This document shows, in pieces, positions 25,926 to 35,690 of a stretch of 64,000 nt of DNA (its first letter is position 1; every line of letters begins with the position of its first letter). A model generated the notes under the pieces. The model was given only the letters and a program-made list of their open reading frames with translations. It had not been told where the DNA came from and did no database searches. Both the position numbers and the translations under genes were made by a program. This stretch comes from Pelagivirga sediminicola (GTDB lineage: Bacteria > Pseudomonadota > Alphaproteobacteria > Rhodobacterales > Rhodobacteraceae). The DNA lies in contig NZ_QCYH01000013.1 of assembly GCF_003072125.1 (NCBI RefSeq), positions 1 through 64,000 on the forward strand. The letters are read 5' to 3'.

Positions 25926-27682
25926 ACACCCAAGCCAAGTTCGACAAATTAGTAGCTGCAAACACGGATCCTGAAGTTAAATTCGCTGGGGATTATCAAG
26001 CGTCACCTGATCCCGTCGCCTATGGCCGCGATCTGTGGGAACGCTCGGTGCTTTTCATGGACACGCTGCGTGAACGTGCCGACAACATGATCGCGCATGA
26101 TCGCGCCGGAATGCCGCCACTGCTGGATTTCAAATACGAAACGCTGCTGGATGCGCGCCAGTTCGATCAGCCTGCCAATTACGCGCTGTTGCGGATCACC
26201 GAAATTGACGGAAATTGCTGGGACGATTGCGTCGATGAGGCAAAGCCGCCGGTGATTGTTGTCGATCCGCGCGCCGGCCATGGTCCCGGCATCGGCGGGT
26301 TCAAACGCGACAGCGAGGTCGGGATGGCGATGGCCGAGGGCCACCCGGTCTATTTCGTTATCTTCTTTCCGGAACCTGTCGCAGGTCAGAAGCTCGACGA
26401 TGTTCTGTTCGCCCTGCGTCGCTTTGTCGAAGAGGTCTCGGCTTGTCACGACGGCGCGGCCCCGGTGCTTTACGGCAACTGTCAGGCTGGCTGGGCTGTC
26501 ACGCTTCTGGCCGCGCATTGCGAAGGTCTGGCGGGTCCGGTGGTGCTGAACGGCTCGCCCCTGTCCTACTGGGCGGGCGAGGAAGGTGTGAACCCGATGC
26601 GGGTAACCGGCGGATTGCTGGGCGGATCGTGGCTTGCTCATCTCACCGCCGATCTGGGCGACGGCCGTTTCGACGGCGCCTGGCTTGCGCAAAACTTCGA
26701 GAGCCTCAAGCCGGAAAAGGCGATCTGGGAGAAATACGCAAACCTGCTGACCAACATCGATACCGAACGCGAGCGCTTTCTCGACTTCGAGCGCTGGTGG
26801 AACGGCTTTTACACGCTCAGCCGGGAGGAAATTTTGGAAATCACGCAGGACCTGTTTATCGATAACCAGATTGAGAGCGGCAAAATGCGTATTGGCGATC
26901 ACTGCATCGCCGACCTGCGCAAGATCACGAACCCGATGATCGTCTTCGCCTCCTATGGCGACAACATCACACCGCCCGCGCAGGCGCTTGGCTGGATTCC
27001 TGCGGTCTACAAGGACACTGCCGATCTCAAGTCTGCTGGACAGAGGATCGTCTACATGACCAACGCCCATGTAGGGCACTTGGGGATTTTCGTTTCCGCC
27101 TCGGTGGCACGTCTCGAACATCGCGCCATTCTCGAAAGCCTTGAGCGGATCGGCAAGCTGAAGCCCGGCCTGTACGAGATGAAGATCGACAATCCCTCGG
27201 GCGATCCCGATTGCCACGCGCCGGACTACAAGGTGCGGTTCGAGCCGCGCGACGTCGCCGATCTGCGACATGATGTGCCGACGGAAGCCTTCGAGAAGGT
27301 CGCCCGCCTGTCGGAGGCCAACGAGACATTCTATTCCGCATTCGTCAGCCCCTGGGTTCGGCTGATGACCTCTCCGGCCAGTGCAGAGATGCTGAAATGG
27401 ATGCATCCGATGCGCACCAGCCGTCTGATGTTCTCGGAACGCTTCAATCCCTGGATGCACCTTGTCCGGCAAACGGCGGAGAATATTGCCGAGTCCCGCA
27501 AGCCCCTTGATCGCGACGACCCCATGCTCGCGCGCGAGCGGGCCACACTTGAGGCGGTCGGTGACGCCATAGAACGGGCACGCGTTGCCCGCGACGCCGG
27601 CTTTGAGCGCACATTCAGGACACTCTACAGTGGTCGCGATGACGGGATGGATAGCGAAAAAGACGCGCGTCTGCCGGTCTGA
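25922..27682 (+). CDS. DUF3141 domain protein (PhaC-like alpha/beta hydrolase)
   Basis: 586 residues from ATG 25922. The protein matches DUF3141: RSVLFMDTLRERADNM-like start, PPVIVVDPRAGHGPGIGGFK, then a nucleophile-elbow-like YGNCQAGWAV in which Cys takes the usual Ser place, as in PHA synthases. It continues with WWNGFYTLSREEI and IVFASYGDNITPPAQAL. It is probably an acyl-CoA-using or PHA-related enzyme; its reaction has not been established. In many bacteria it is linked with ack, pta and fabI genes, as here, which points to anaerobic acyl-phosphate or acyl-CoA metabolism. Confidence 0.85.
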   Translation: MNTQAKFDKLVAANTDPEVKFAGDYQASPDPVAYGRDLWERSVLFMDTLRERADNMIAHDRAGMPPLLDFKYETLLDARQFDQPANYALLRITEIDGNCWDDCVDEAKPPVIVVDPRAGHGPGIGGFKRDSEVGMAMAEGHPVYFVIFFPEPVAGQKLDDVLFALRRFVEEVSACHDGAAPVLYGNCQAGWAVTLLAAHCEGLAGPVVLNGSPLSYWAGEEGVNPMRVTGGLLGGSWLAHLTADLGDGRFDGAWLAQNFESLKPEKAIWEKYANLLTNIDTERERFLDFERWWNGFYTLSREEILEITQDLFIDNQIESGKMRIGDHCIADLRKITNPMIVFASYGDNITPPAQALGWIPAVYKDTADLKSAGQRIVYMTNAHVGHLGIFVSASVARLEHRAILESLERIGKLKPGLYEMKIDNPSGDPDCHAPDYKVRFEPRDVADLRHDVPTEAFEKVARLSEANETFYSAFVSPWVRLMTSPASAEMLKWMHPMRTSRLMFSERFNPWMHLVRQTAENIAESRKPLDRDDPMLARERATLEAVGDAIERARVARDAGFERTFRTLYSGRDDGMDSEKDARLPV

Positions 27683-27700
27683 CAGGAAGGGACAAAAGAG

Positions 27701-27880
27701 ATGCAATGGATTTTGGAAAACTGGGTGCTTTTGCTTGTCGGCGGCGCAATGGTGGCGATGCATGTGTTCCGCCACGGGCACAAAGACCGGGGCCATGCTT
27801 CACATCTGGGCTCCGCGACGCCCGCTGAAGCTCCCGGAATCGAGGTCTCGGATCAGGCCAGGGGCCGCACCAATGACTGA
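27701..27880 (+). CDS. 59-residue membrane peptide with His-rich tail
   Basis: ATG 27701, 9-12 bp after GGAAGGGAC, encodes one membrane helix (WILENWVLLLVGGAMVAMHV) followed by FRHGHKDRGHASH and a polar tail. The single-TM-plus-His build resembles DUF2933 proteins such as that at 34777. Its end overlaps the ackA start by 8 bp, which supports it being translated. Confidence 0.6.
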   Translation: MQWILENWVLLLVGGAMVAMHVFRHGHKDRGHASHLGSATPAEAPGIEVSDQARGRTND

Positions 27881-29081
27881 ACGGGTCATCCTGACACTGA
27901 ATGCGGGTTCGTCCTCGCTCAAGTTCGCGCTGTTCACTGCAGTCGGAAACCCGAGACGACTCTGGTCGGGGTCGATTGATCGGATCGGCCTGCCAAATGC
28001 GCGTTTCCAGTTGAGCGATGCGCGCAAGACTGTCGTGGTGGATGAACCGGGGTCGCTCGACTGCCATGAGGCAGCGCTCACCCGGTTGCTCAGCGCGATT
28101 GCCAGCTTACCTGGGGCGCTTGATCTCGTGGCGGTCGGCCATCGCGTTGTTCATGGCGGGCCCGAATGTGATTGCCCCAAGCGCGTCACGCCCGCGCTGA
28201 CGGCGCGACTGCGTCGTTTGACGTCGCTGGCGCCGCTGCACATCCCGCCCAATCTGGCGGGGATCGACGCGGTTCTGGCCACCCGGCCCGATCTGCTGCA
28301 GGTGGCCTGTTTCGACACCTCGTTTCACCACGATTTACCTCGTATGGCGCAGATGACGGCTCTGCCGCGCGCCCTCACTGACTCCGGCGTCCGACGCTAC
28401 GGCTTTCATGGGCTTTCCTACGAATACATCATGGAGACGTTGCAAAAGGATGGCGTGAAGACCGGTGCCGAACGCATCATCATCGCGCATCTCGGAAACG
28501 GTGCGTCGATGGCCGCGATCCGGGGTGGCTGCCCCGTCGAGACGACAATGGGGTTCTCCACGATCGCGGGCCTGCCGATGGGCACGCGCAGCGGCGACCT
28601 CGATCCCGGTATCCTGTTCTATCTGATGCGGGAAAAGGGCATGACGGCAGACGAGATTTCTGATCTGCTCTACAACCAAAGCGGCCTTTTGGGAATCTCG
28701 GGCATCAGCCGCAATATGCAGGATTTGCTCGACAGCCGTAAGGACGCCGCCGTAGAGGCTGTCGATTACTTCTGCTATCAGGCCCGGTTGCATCTGGCCC
28801 GACTGACCGGCGCGCTCGGCGGACTGGACCGCGTCGTGTTCACCGGCGGTATCGGTGAAAATTCGGCCGGGGTTCGCGGCCGGATTTGTGCGGAGCTCGG
28901 ATATCTGAGGATAAGCCTCGACAGTGCCGCGAACAAGGCAGGGACGGGCGTCATTTCGAAACCCGGTGCCGGTGTGACAGTGGAGGCGCGCTCCACCGAC
29001 GAAGAAAAGATGATCGCCTGCCATGTGGCTGCGAAGCTTGCGGTTGATTCGGTGCCGCAACCTGCTCGGACGGAGGCCTGA
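27873..29081 (+). CDS. ackA: Acetate kinase
   Basis: 402 residues from ATG 27873. Acetate kinase makes ATP and acetate from acetyl phosphate. Motifs: LTLNAGSSSLKFALF (start), VGHRVVHGG, ACFDTSFHHDLP, RRYGFHGLSYEYI, HLGNGASMAAIRGG, DTTMGFST-like ETTMGFSTIAGLPMGTRSGD, and VFTGGIGENSAGVR. All catalytic Asn, Arg, His and Glu landmarks are visible. With the phosphotransacylase 3 bp downstream it forms a substrate-level phosphorylation pair. Confidence 0.95.
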   Translation: MTERVILTLNAGSSSLKFALFTAVGNPRRLWSGSIDRIGLPNARFQLSDARKTVVVDEPGSLDCHEAALTRLLSAIASLPGALDLVAVGHRVVHGGPECDCPKRVTPALTARLRRLTSLAPLHIPPNLAGIDAVLATRPDLLQVACFDTSFHHDLPRMAQMTALPRALTDSGVRRYGFHGLSYEYIMETLQKDGVKTGAERIIIAHLGNGASMAAIRGGCPVETTMGFSTIAGLPMGTRSGDLDPGILFYLMREKGMTADEISDLLYNQSGLLGISGISRNMQDLLDSRKDAAVEAVDYFCYQARLHLARLTGALGGLDRVVFTGGIGENSAGVRGRICAELGYLRISLDSAANKAGTGVISKPGAGVTVEARSTDEEKMIACHVAAKLAVDSVPQPARTEA

Positions 29082-29084
29082 ACC

Positions 29085-30116
29085 ATGTCCCCAAATCCTG
29101 AAAAGCTGCAAAACCTGATCGAAAGAGCCTGCGCGCTCACTCCAGTTCGGGTGGCTGTGGTCGACGCCGCGCAATTGGTGGTTCTCGAAACTGTCCGTGA
29201 TGCGGTGACACTTGGTCTTGTCGAGCCGCGATTGGTGGGCGAGCCGGACGCGATCCTTGCCATGTGCCGCGAACTGAGCTGGGACGTCGATCCCGCGTGG
29301 ATCACTCCGGCCACGTCCGACACCGAAGCCGCTGTCCGCGCCGTGGCCATGGTGCGCCAAGGCGAGGCCGATCTTCTGATGAAGGGCAACCTGCATACCG
29401 ATGTGCTGCTGCGCGCGGTGCTGGACAAGAATCGCGGCCTGCGTCTACCCGGCCGCCGGGTCAGTCATGTCTTTCTGGTCGATGTGCCCGGTCACGATCG
29501 GCTGATCGGCATTACTGATGCCGCGATCAATATCGCACCTAACCTGACTGCAAAGGCCGAGATCTGCCAGAATGCCGTCGATATGTTGCACATCCTTGGA
29601 ATTGCAGAGCCGCACGTCGCCGTTCTCTCGGCGGTCGAGACGGTCGCGAGCGGCATCGCCTCGACGCTCGATGCGGCCTGCCTGACGCTGATGGCGCGGC
29701 GCGGCCAGATTACCGGCGCGCAGGTCGATGGGCCGCTGGCTTTCGACAACGCCATCTCGGCGCTGGCAGCGAAGGAAAAGGGCATCCTGTCGGATGTCGC
29801 AGGACGGGCCGACATCCTTCTGGTGCCCGATCTCGTTTCTGGCAATATCCTTGCCAAGGCGCTGGAGTATCTCGGGCGGGCGGTCGCCGCCGGTGTTGCC
29901 GTCGGTTTATCAGCACCCGTCGTGCTGACCTCTCGTTCCGACCCTGCGCCCGCCCGGATGGCATCGCTCGCCGTGGCGGCATTGATGCACCATCAAACCG
30001 GGTCTGACAATGAGCGCGGACAGCTGCAGGAGAGCAGCATCGCTGCCGCACCGCAAGCAGAGCATGCCTGTTGCCCCTTGAGCGTAACCGCCGCCATCAG
30101 GGAGGCCGCAGAATGA
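29085..30116 (+). CDS. Phosphate acetyl/butyryltransferase
   Basis: 343 residues of the PTA/PTB family, converting acyl-CoA and phosphate to acyl phosphate and CoA. Diagnostic stretches: GEADLLMKGNLHTDVLLRAV, GRRVSHVFLVDVPGHDRLI, ITDAAINIAPNLTAKAEI, VAVLSAVETV and DILLVPDLVSGNILAKALEY. It has the short Ptb-like build without the N-terminal domain of long Pta. Substrate chain length cannot be decided, but coupling to ackA favours acetyl-CoA. A broken second copy lies at 47766-48301. Its stop overlaps the fabI start (ATGA). Confidence 0.9.
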   Translation: MSPNPEKLQNLIERACALTPVRVAVVDAAQLVVLETVRDAVTLGLVEPRLVGEPDAILAMCRELSWDVDPAWITPATSDTEAAVRAVAMVRQGEADLLMKGNLHTDVLLRAVLDKNRGLRLPGRRVSHVFLVDVPGHDRLIGITDAAINIAPNLTAKAEICQNAVDMLHILGIAEPHVAVLSAVETVASGIASTLDAACLTLMARRGQITGAQVDGPLAFDNAISALAAKEKGILSDVAGRADILLVPDLVSGNILAKALEYLGRAVAAGVAVGLSAPVVLTSRSDPAPARMASLAVAALMHHQTGSDNERGQLQESSIAAAPQAEHACCPLSVTAAIREAAE

Positions 30117-30925
30117 GAGACGTTTCCCTTGCGAGCAACCCCGGCAGATTACTCGACATGACCGGCAAGAAGGGTCTGGTCATCGGCATTGCCAATGAAC
30201 ACAGCCTGGCCTGGGCGGCGGCGCGCAATTTCCATGCTGCGGGCGCCGACCTCGCGGTGACCTATCTCAACGACAAGGCCCGGCCATTCGTCGAGCCGTT
30301 GGCTACCGAGATCGACGCGTCCATACTGCTGCCCTGCGATGTGGCACAGGACGGTCAACTGGAGGCGGTCTTCGGTGCCATGACCCGGACCTGGGGGCAT
30401 CTCGATTTTGTACTGCATGCCGTCGCCTGGTCACCGTCTGAAGATCTGCACGGTCGCTTGACCGACTGTTCGGCCGACGGATTCGCGCAAGCGATGCTGG
30501 TGTCCTGCCATTCCTTCATCCGCACGGGGAAACTCGCCGAACCGCTGATGCGCACGGGCGGCAGTCTGATGACGCTCAGTTTTCTTGGTGCTGAAAGAGT
30601 TGTGGATCATTACGGCGTCATGGGTCCGGTCAAGGCCGCGCTCGAGTCGTCAGTGCGCTATCTGGCGCATGAGCTCGGACCCAAGGGGATTCGCGTCAAC
30701 GCAATCTCGGCAGGCACGGTCAGGACCCGCGCCGCCTCCGGTATCGAACATTTCGACGAGTTGATCGACGAGACCGAGCGCAAATCCCCGCTGCGCCGCA
30801 CCGTTACCGCTGACGAGGTCGGGCGCGCCGCGCTTTTGCTCGCCAGCGACTACACAACCGCAATCACCGGCGAAGTCATGCATGTCGACGCCGGATTCCA
30901 TGTCAATGGCATGGTGTTTCACTAA
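30113..30925 (+). CDS. fabI: Enoyl-[acyl-carrier-protein] reductase (NADH), FabI type
   Basis: 270 residues from ATG 30113. FabI reduces trans-2-enoyl-ACP in fatty-acid synthesis. GKKGLVIGIANEHSLAWAAA is the FabI variant of the nucleotide-binding loop. The catalytic Tyr-x6-Lys is in HYGVMGPVKAALE, and NAISAGTVRTRAASGI follows. Position in an anaerobic operon, not a lipid-synthesis locus, suggests a second, accessory FabI, perhaps regenerating NAD+ or acting on acyl-CoA with the DUF3141 enzyme. Confidence 0.92.
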   Translation: MRDVSLASNPGRLLDMTGKKGLVIGIANEHSLAWAAARNFHAAGADLAVTYLNDKARPFVEPLATEIDASILLPCDVAQDGQLEAVFGAMTRTWGHLDFVLHAVAWSPSEDLHGRLTDCSADGFAQAMLVSCHSFIRTGKLAEPLMRTGGSLMTLSFLGAERVVDHYGVMGPVKAALESSVRYLAHELGPKGIRVNAISAGTVRTRAASGIEHFDELIDETERKSPLRRTVTADEVGRAALLLASDYTTAITGEVMHVDAGFHVNGMVFH

Positions 30926-30979
30926 GTTCCAAACTCGTCGCGGAAACCCCGCGAGGAGGAGGACAGGAAAGGGCACGAG

Positions 30980-33376
30980 ATGAACGTAACCAAGGGTAAA
31001 TTTGGCAAGAGGACGGACGACGTGGAGAGCTTTGACACGGTTCCGGAGGGCTATTCGGGAACGGTCTACACCTGCTCGATGCACCCCGAGGTGCGCAGCG
31101 CCGAGGAGGGAACCTGCCCGAAATGTGGTATGTTCCTGATACCGGAAGGGGAAGTTGCGGAGCACGGGCATCACGACCATTCCGGTCACGCCGAGGCGCA
31201 TGGTAGCGTGAGTGGAACGGACGGCGAATACGACACCGTGCCCGAGGGCTACAGCGGTACGGTCTATACCTGCCCGATGCATGCGCAGGTGCGCCATCCC
31301 GGACCGGGGTCATGTCCGATTTGTGGCATGGGGTTGGAACCGGAAACCGTAAGCCTCGAAGATGACGGCCCGAACCCCGAACTGGTGGATTTCACCCGGC
31401 GGTTCTGGGTTGGTGCCCTGCTGACGATCCCGGTTCTGGTCCTTGCGATGGGTCCATTCGTCGGATTCACATATTTCCAGGAACTGTGGGGGGAGCGCAC
31501 TGCGCTCTGGATCGAAACGGTTCTGGCGACCCCTGTGATCCTCTGGTCGGGTTGGCCGTTTTTCGTCCGCGGCTACAATTCGTTCCGCACGATGAATCTC
31601 AACATGTTCAGTCTGATCTCAATGGGCGTCGGTGCCGCTTGGATTTTCAGCGTCGTGGCCGTCATCGCACCGGGGATATTCCCCGACGGATTCCGCGACC
31701 AGAACGGCAATGTCGGCGTCTATTTTGAAGCGGGCGCCGTGATTGTGGTCCTGGTCCTGCTAGGACAGATGATGGAGTTGCACGCCCGCGAAGGTACCGG
31801 CAAGGCGATCCGCGCGCTGCTCGATATGGCGGCCAAGACGGCGCTGGTGATCCGCCCCGACGGCACCGAAGAAGAAATCGAGCTGGACCAGGTGCAGTTG
31901 GGCGATCACCTGCGGGTGCGCCCCGGCGACAAGGTGCCGGTGGATGGCGTGGTTGTCGAAGGCCGCTCATCCGTCGACGAATCGATGATCTCGGGCGAAC
32001 CCGTGCCGGTCGAAAAGGTCAAAGGAGAGCCTGTCACCGGGGCCACCATCAACGGCACCGGCAGTCTGGTGATCGAGGCGACACGTGTGGGCAGCGATAC
32101 CGTGCTCAGCCAAATCGTGCAGATGGTCGCGAATGCGCAACGCAGCCGCGCCCCCATCCAAAAATACGCCGACAAGGTGGCGGGGATGTTCGTGCCAGCC
32201 GTCATCGTCATTGCGATCCTGTCGTTCATTTCCTGGGCGATCTGGGGGCCGGACCCGGCCATGGCCTATGGCCTTGTATCGGCGGTGGCAGTGCTGATCA
32301 TCGCATGCCCGTGTGCGCTTGGCCTTGCCACGCCGATGTCGATCATGACGGCCACGGGCACCGGGGCGCAAATGGGTGTGCTGATCAAGAACGCCGAGGC
32401 ACTGGAGCGGTTCGAGAAGATCGACACACTTATCGTGGACAAGACCGGCACCCTGACCGAAGGCAAGCCCAAGCTGGTGGCCGTGCTGCCTGAAAAGGGT
32501 CACGACGAGGCCGAAGTGCTGCGCCTTGCAGCATCGCTGGAGCGCGGATCGGAGCACCCGCTGGCCGAAGCCATCGTGCGGGGCGCCGAAGAGCGCGGCG
32601 TGGAGTTTGCCAAAGCCGAGGATTTCGAGGCCGTGACCGGTAAAGGTGTCAAAGGCCGGGTGGACGGCAAGTCCGTGGCCCTCGGAAACGCGGCCCTGAT
32701 CCATGATCTGGGGCTGGACAGCGGCGCGCTGGTCGATCTGGCCAACGCGCGCCGCGACGAGGGCGAGACGGTGATGTTCATCGTGCTGGACGGCGCCATC
32801 GCCGGCCTCGTGAGCGTCGCTGACCTGGTAAAGGAAAGCACCCCTGCTGCGATCGAGGCGCTGCACGAACAGGGCTTCCGGATCATCATGGCGACGGGCG
32901 ACAACAAACGCACGGCGCAGGCGGTCGCGAGCCGGCTGGGCATCGACGAGATCCGTGCCGACGTGCTGCCCGAAGACAAGGCCCGGATCATCAAGGAGTT
33001 GCAAGCCGAGGGAAAAAAGGTCGCGATGGCAGGAGATGGGGTCAACGATGCCCCGGCGCTGGCTCAGGCCGATGTCGGCATTGCCATGGGCACCGGAGCC
33101 GACGTGGCAATCGAGAGCGCGGGCTTCACGCTGGTCAAGGGTAATCTTGATGGCATCGTAAGGGCTCGAAAACTAAGCCACGCGACCATGCGCAACATCC
33201 GCCAGAACCTGTTCTTTGCGATGATCTACAATGCCTCGGGCGTCCCGATTGCGGCAGGCGTGCTTTATCCGTTCCTTGGCATCCTGATCGGCCCTATCTT
33301 TGCCGCCTTCGCGATGAGCGCGTCGTCCCTGTCGGTGGTGCTGAACGCGCTCCGACTGCGGCGGCTGAAATTCTGA
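30980..33376 (+). CDS. Copper-translocating P1B-type ATPase with two N-terminal heavy-metal-binding domains
   Basis: 798 residues. Two HMBD units, [20 protein letters not shown] and [20 protein letters not shown], sit at residues ~31-58 and ~92-120, split by a His-rich linker ([14 protein letters not shown]). Then come the P-type landmarks: ion-site [15 protein letters not shown], phosphorylation site [12 protein letters not shown] motif [11 protein letters not shown] hinge [16 protein letters not shown]. The type differs from the HMA-domain CopA at 53171. Location before nirK suggests it exports copper for cuproenzyme loading, like FixI/CopA2-type pumps, or for tolerance. Confidence 0.93.
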   Translation: MNVTKGKFGKRTDDVESFDTVPEGYSGTVYTCSMHPEVRSAEEGTCPKCGMFLIPEGEVAEHGHHDHSGHAEAHGSVSGTDGEYDTVPEGYSGTVYTCPMHAQVRHPGPGSCPICGMGLEPETVSLEDDGPNPELVDFTRRFWVGALLTIPVLVLAMGPFVGFTYFQELWGERTALWIETVLATPVILWSGWPFFVRGYNSFRTMNLNMFSLISMGVGAAWIFSVVAVIAPGIFPDGFRDQNGNVGVYFEAGAVIVVLVLLGQMMELHAREGTGKAIRALLDMAAKTALVIRPDGTEEEIELDQVQLGDHLRVRPGDKVPVDGVVVEGRSSVDESMISGEPVPVEKVKGEPVTGATINGTGSLVIEATRVGSDTVLSQIVQMVANAQRSRAPIQKYADKVAGMFVPAVIVIAILSFISWAIWGPDPAMAYGLVSAVAVLIIACPCALGLATPMSIMTATGTGAQMGVLIKNAEALERFEKIDTLIVDKTGTLTEGKPKLVAVLPEKGHDEAEVLRLAASLERGSEHPLAEAIVRGAEERGVEFAKAEDFEAVTGKGVKGRVDGKSVALGNAALIHDLGLDSGALVDLANARRDEGETVMFIVLDGAIAGLVSVADLVKESTPAAIEALHEQGFRIIMATGDNKRTAQAVASRLGIDEIRADVLPEDKARIIKELQAEGKKVAMAGDGVNDAPALAQADVGIAMGTGADVAIESAGFTLVKGNLDGIVRARKLSHATMRNIRQNLFFAMIYNASGVPIAAGVLYPFLGILIGPIFAAFAMSASSLSVVLNALRLRRLKF

Positions 33377-33501
33377 AGAGCGGGCGCGGCGAGGGTTCAT
33401 ATCCCGCAATGGCATGCGGCCTTGTCGATCAGAAACAAATTTGGAAATCCGATCATCGGGTTTCTTACAGAAGCACCAAAGTATGCAAAGGAGACAAGCA
33501 A

Positions 33502-34698
33502 ATGACACGTCAGAAAAACCATGACGCGAACAGCCCTGAGGCTGGGGCGGATGAAGCCCCGCAACAGGCGCAGGGTCAGGGTCTGAGCCGCCGGAACCTT
33601 CTTGTCGGTTCGGCTGGAGCGACACTCGGAAGCATGGTCGGCGCATCGGCGGCCGTTGCGCAGAGCGATCAGTCGGGCGCAGGGTCCCACATGCGCCCGA
33701 CAGCGAGTCTGGGCAACCGGATCTACAGCGCCAATCCGACCCATCCGGGCATGACCGACATAAGCGAGAATCCCGCGAACGTACCGCCGCCGATCACCCG
33801 GACCGAACCCGCCACGGTACGGATCCAGTTGGAGACGATCGAAATCGAGGCCCATCTCGACACCAACAGCCGTTTTCGGTTCTGGACCTTCAACGGCACC
33901 GTGCCCGGCCCCTTCCAGCGCGTACGTGTTGGTGACACGGTGGAGGTCTACCTCAAGAACAACGAGGACAGCTGGTTCGCCCATAATGTCGATTTCCACG
34001 CCGTGACAGGTCCGGGCGGCGGTGCGTCACTGGGCGCGCCCGGCCCGGGAGAGAGCTACAGCTTCAAGTTCAAGGCGCTGAACCCCGGCCTTTACGTCTA
34101 TCACTGCGCGGTTGCTCCCGTGGCACTCCATATTGCCAACGGGATGTACGGCCTTATTCTGGTCGAACCCGAAGAGGGGCTGACCTCGGTCGACCGCGAA
34201 TTCTATGTGATGCAGGGCGAAATCTATACCGAAGAACCATTTGGCAGCGTCGGAGTGCTGACTGAAAGCTACGACAAGCTGATCGACGAACGTGCCGAAT
34301 ATCTCGTCTTCAACGGGCATGTCGGAGCGTTGACAGATCACTATCCTTTGCAGGCCAAAGTGGGCGAGACGGTCCGCATTTACTTTGGCGTTGGCGGCCC
34401 GAACTACACCTCTGCCTTCCATGTGATTGGCGAGATATTCGACAAAGCCTATTTGCACGGCTCGCTGGTCACACCGCCTCTCGAAAGTGTGCAGACCATT
34501 GTGGTGCCACCGGGAGGCTCGGGAATTGTCGAGTTCAAGTGCGAGGTGCCCGGGCGTTTCGTGCTCGTCGATCACGCACTGTCGCGTGCCGAGCGCGGTC
34601 TCGCCGGTTACCTCATCGTCGAAGGCGAGGAAAATCCGGACATATTCTCGTCCCTGGACGAGGCACCCGGCGCGGCTAGCCCAGACGGTCAGGAGTAG
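33502..34698 (+). CDS. nirK: Copper-containing nitrite reductase, AniA-like (class II NirK)
   Basis: 398 residues from ATG 33502 behind AAAGGAG. A Tat signal (LSRRNLLVGSAGATLG) precedes two cupredoxin domains. Copper ligands are seen in WFAHNVDFHAVTGPGG (type 1 His, catalytic Asp, type 2 His), YHCAVAPVALHIANGMYG (type 1 Cys, His, Met; type 2 His), SAFHVIGEIF and LVDHALSRAERG. The wording VAPVALHIANGMYGLILVEP is the AniA pattern of Neisseria. It reduces nitrite to NO in the periplasm. No NO reductase gene is in the window. Confidence 0.95.
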   Translation: MTRQKNHDANSPEAGADEAPQQAQGQGLSRRNLLVGSAGATLGSMVGASAAVAQSDQSGAGSHMRPTASLGNRIYSANPTHPGMTDISENPANVPPPITRTEPATVRIQLETIEIEAHLDTNSRFRFWTFNGTVPGPFQRVRVGDTVEVYLKNNEDSWFAHNVDFHAVTGPGGGASLGAPGPGESYSFKFKALNPGLYVYHCAVAPVALHIANGMYGLILVEPEEGLTSVDREFYVMQGEIYTEEPFGSVGVLTESYDKLIDERAEYLVFNGHVGALTDHYPLQAKVGETVRIYFGVGGPNYTSAFHVIGEIFDKAYLHGSLVTPPLESVQTIVVPPGGSGIVEFKCEVPGRFVLVDHALSRAERGLAGYLIVEGEENPDIFSSLDEAPGAASPDGQE

Positions 34699-34776
34699 CG
34701 TTATTGCCCCCGTCGTTGATCGCGGCGGGGGAAATGCAAATGACGAAATTGAGCGCAAAGAGAAAGCAAACAGCAC

Positions 34777-35028
34777 ATGACCCCGGATGACTCCCATCAG
34801 ATCGAGCCGACCCAACCAGCAAAACCCGCGCAATCCTTCTGGCGGTCGCGTGTCGGGATCAGCCTCATTATCGCGCTTGCAATTGCCGCGGTTCTGCTCG
34901 GGTTCGAGCACCGGGTCCACATCTTTGCCGGTAACGGTTTTCTGGCCATCCTTTTGCTGGGCTGCGTCGTGATGCATCTGTTCATGCACGGCGGACATGG
35001 CGGCCACGGGGGCGGGGACAAATCATGA
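34777..35028 (+). CDS. DUF2933 small membrane protein
   Basis: 83 residues: polar N-terminus, one long membrane region (IALAIAAVLLGFEHRVHIF then FLAILLLGCVVMHLFMH) and a His/Gly tail (GGHGGHGGGDKS), the DUF2933 pattern. It may bind metal at the membrane face. It overlaps the following methyltransferase-like gene by 4 bp (ATGA). Confidence 0.8.
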   Translation: MTPDDSHQIEPTQPAKPAQSFWRSRVGISLIIALAIAAVLLGFEHRVHIFAGNGFLAILLLGCVVMHLFMHGGHGGHGGGDKS

Positions 35029-35675
35029 CCGAAGCACCTGCCTATGGTTTGTGGCTTTTTGCACTGCTCAATGCCGCGATCTTCATCATGTTCGCGTTCA
35101 GCTTCTTCAAGCCACAGACTGCGCGCGACTGGCGCAGTTTTGGGGCTTTCAGTGCCTTTCTCGTTGCTCTTTTCACGGAAATGTATGGCTTCCCGTTAAC
35201 GATCTATCTGCTGTCCGGCTGGCTGCAGACCCGTTTCCCGGGGGTTGACTGGTTTTCCCACGATGCCGGACACCTGCCGGAAATGATGTTCGGCTGGCAG
35301 ACCAACCCGCATTTCGGCCCTTTCCACATGCTCAGCTTCGTGTTGATCGGGCTTGGGTTCTGGATGATCTCGGCGGCGTGGCGGGTGCTCTATCAGGCAC
35401 AGCGTAGCGGAGCGCTGGCCACGACAGGGCCCTATGCACGTGTCCGGCATCCGCAATATATGGGGTTCGTTCTGGTGCTGACAGGGTTTCTTGTTCAGTG
35501 GCCGACCCTGCTGACGCTCGCGATGTATCCGGTGTTGATCTGGATGTACGTGCGGCTGGCCCGGGCAGAAGAACGCGAGACGCGGGCGGAATTCGGCGGT
35601 CAATTTGATGCATACGCCCAAAACGTCCCGGCGTTCATTCCATCAATGACGCCGGCCTCACAGCAAGCAAACTAA
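35025..35675 (+). CDS. Isoprenylcysteine-methyltransferase-like membrane protein
   Basis: 216 residues with five or so membrane helices. The signature GPYARVRHPQYMGFVLVLTG and VRLARAEERETRAEFG mark the ICMT/PEMT fold. It shares FTEMYGFPLTIYLLSGWLQ with the protein at 19539 and has similar length, so they are paralogues. It is translationally coupled to the DUF2933 gene; a joint role in envelope modification or copper handling is inferred from this pairing only. Confidence 0.8.
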   Translation: MTEAPAYGLWLFALLNAAIFIMFAFSFFKPQTARDWRSFGAFSAFLVALFTEMYGFPLTIYLLSGWLQTRFPGVDWFSHDAGHLPEMMFGWQTNPHFGPFHMLSFVLIGLGFWMISAAWRVLYQAQRSGALATTGPYARVRHPQYMGFVLVLTGFLVQWPTLLTLAMYPVLIWMYVRLARAEERETRAEFGGQFDAYAQNVPAFIPSMTPASQQAN

Positions 35676-35690
35676 AGGAAAGGGATAAAA

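Noticed and set aside
26003..27796. 597-codon minus-strand frame
   Set aside because: Antisense of the DUF3141 gene.
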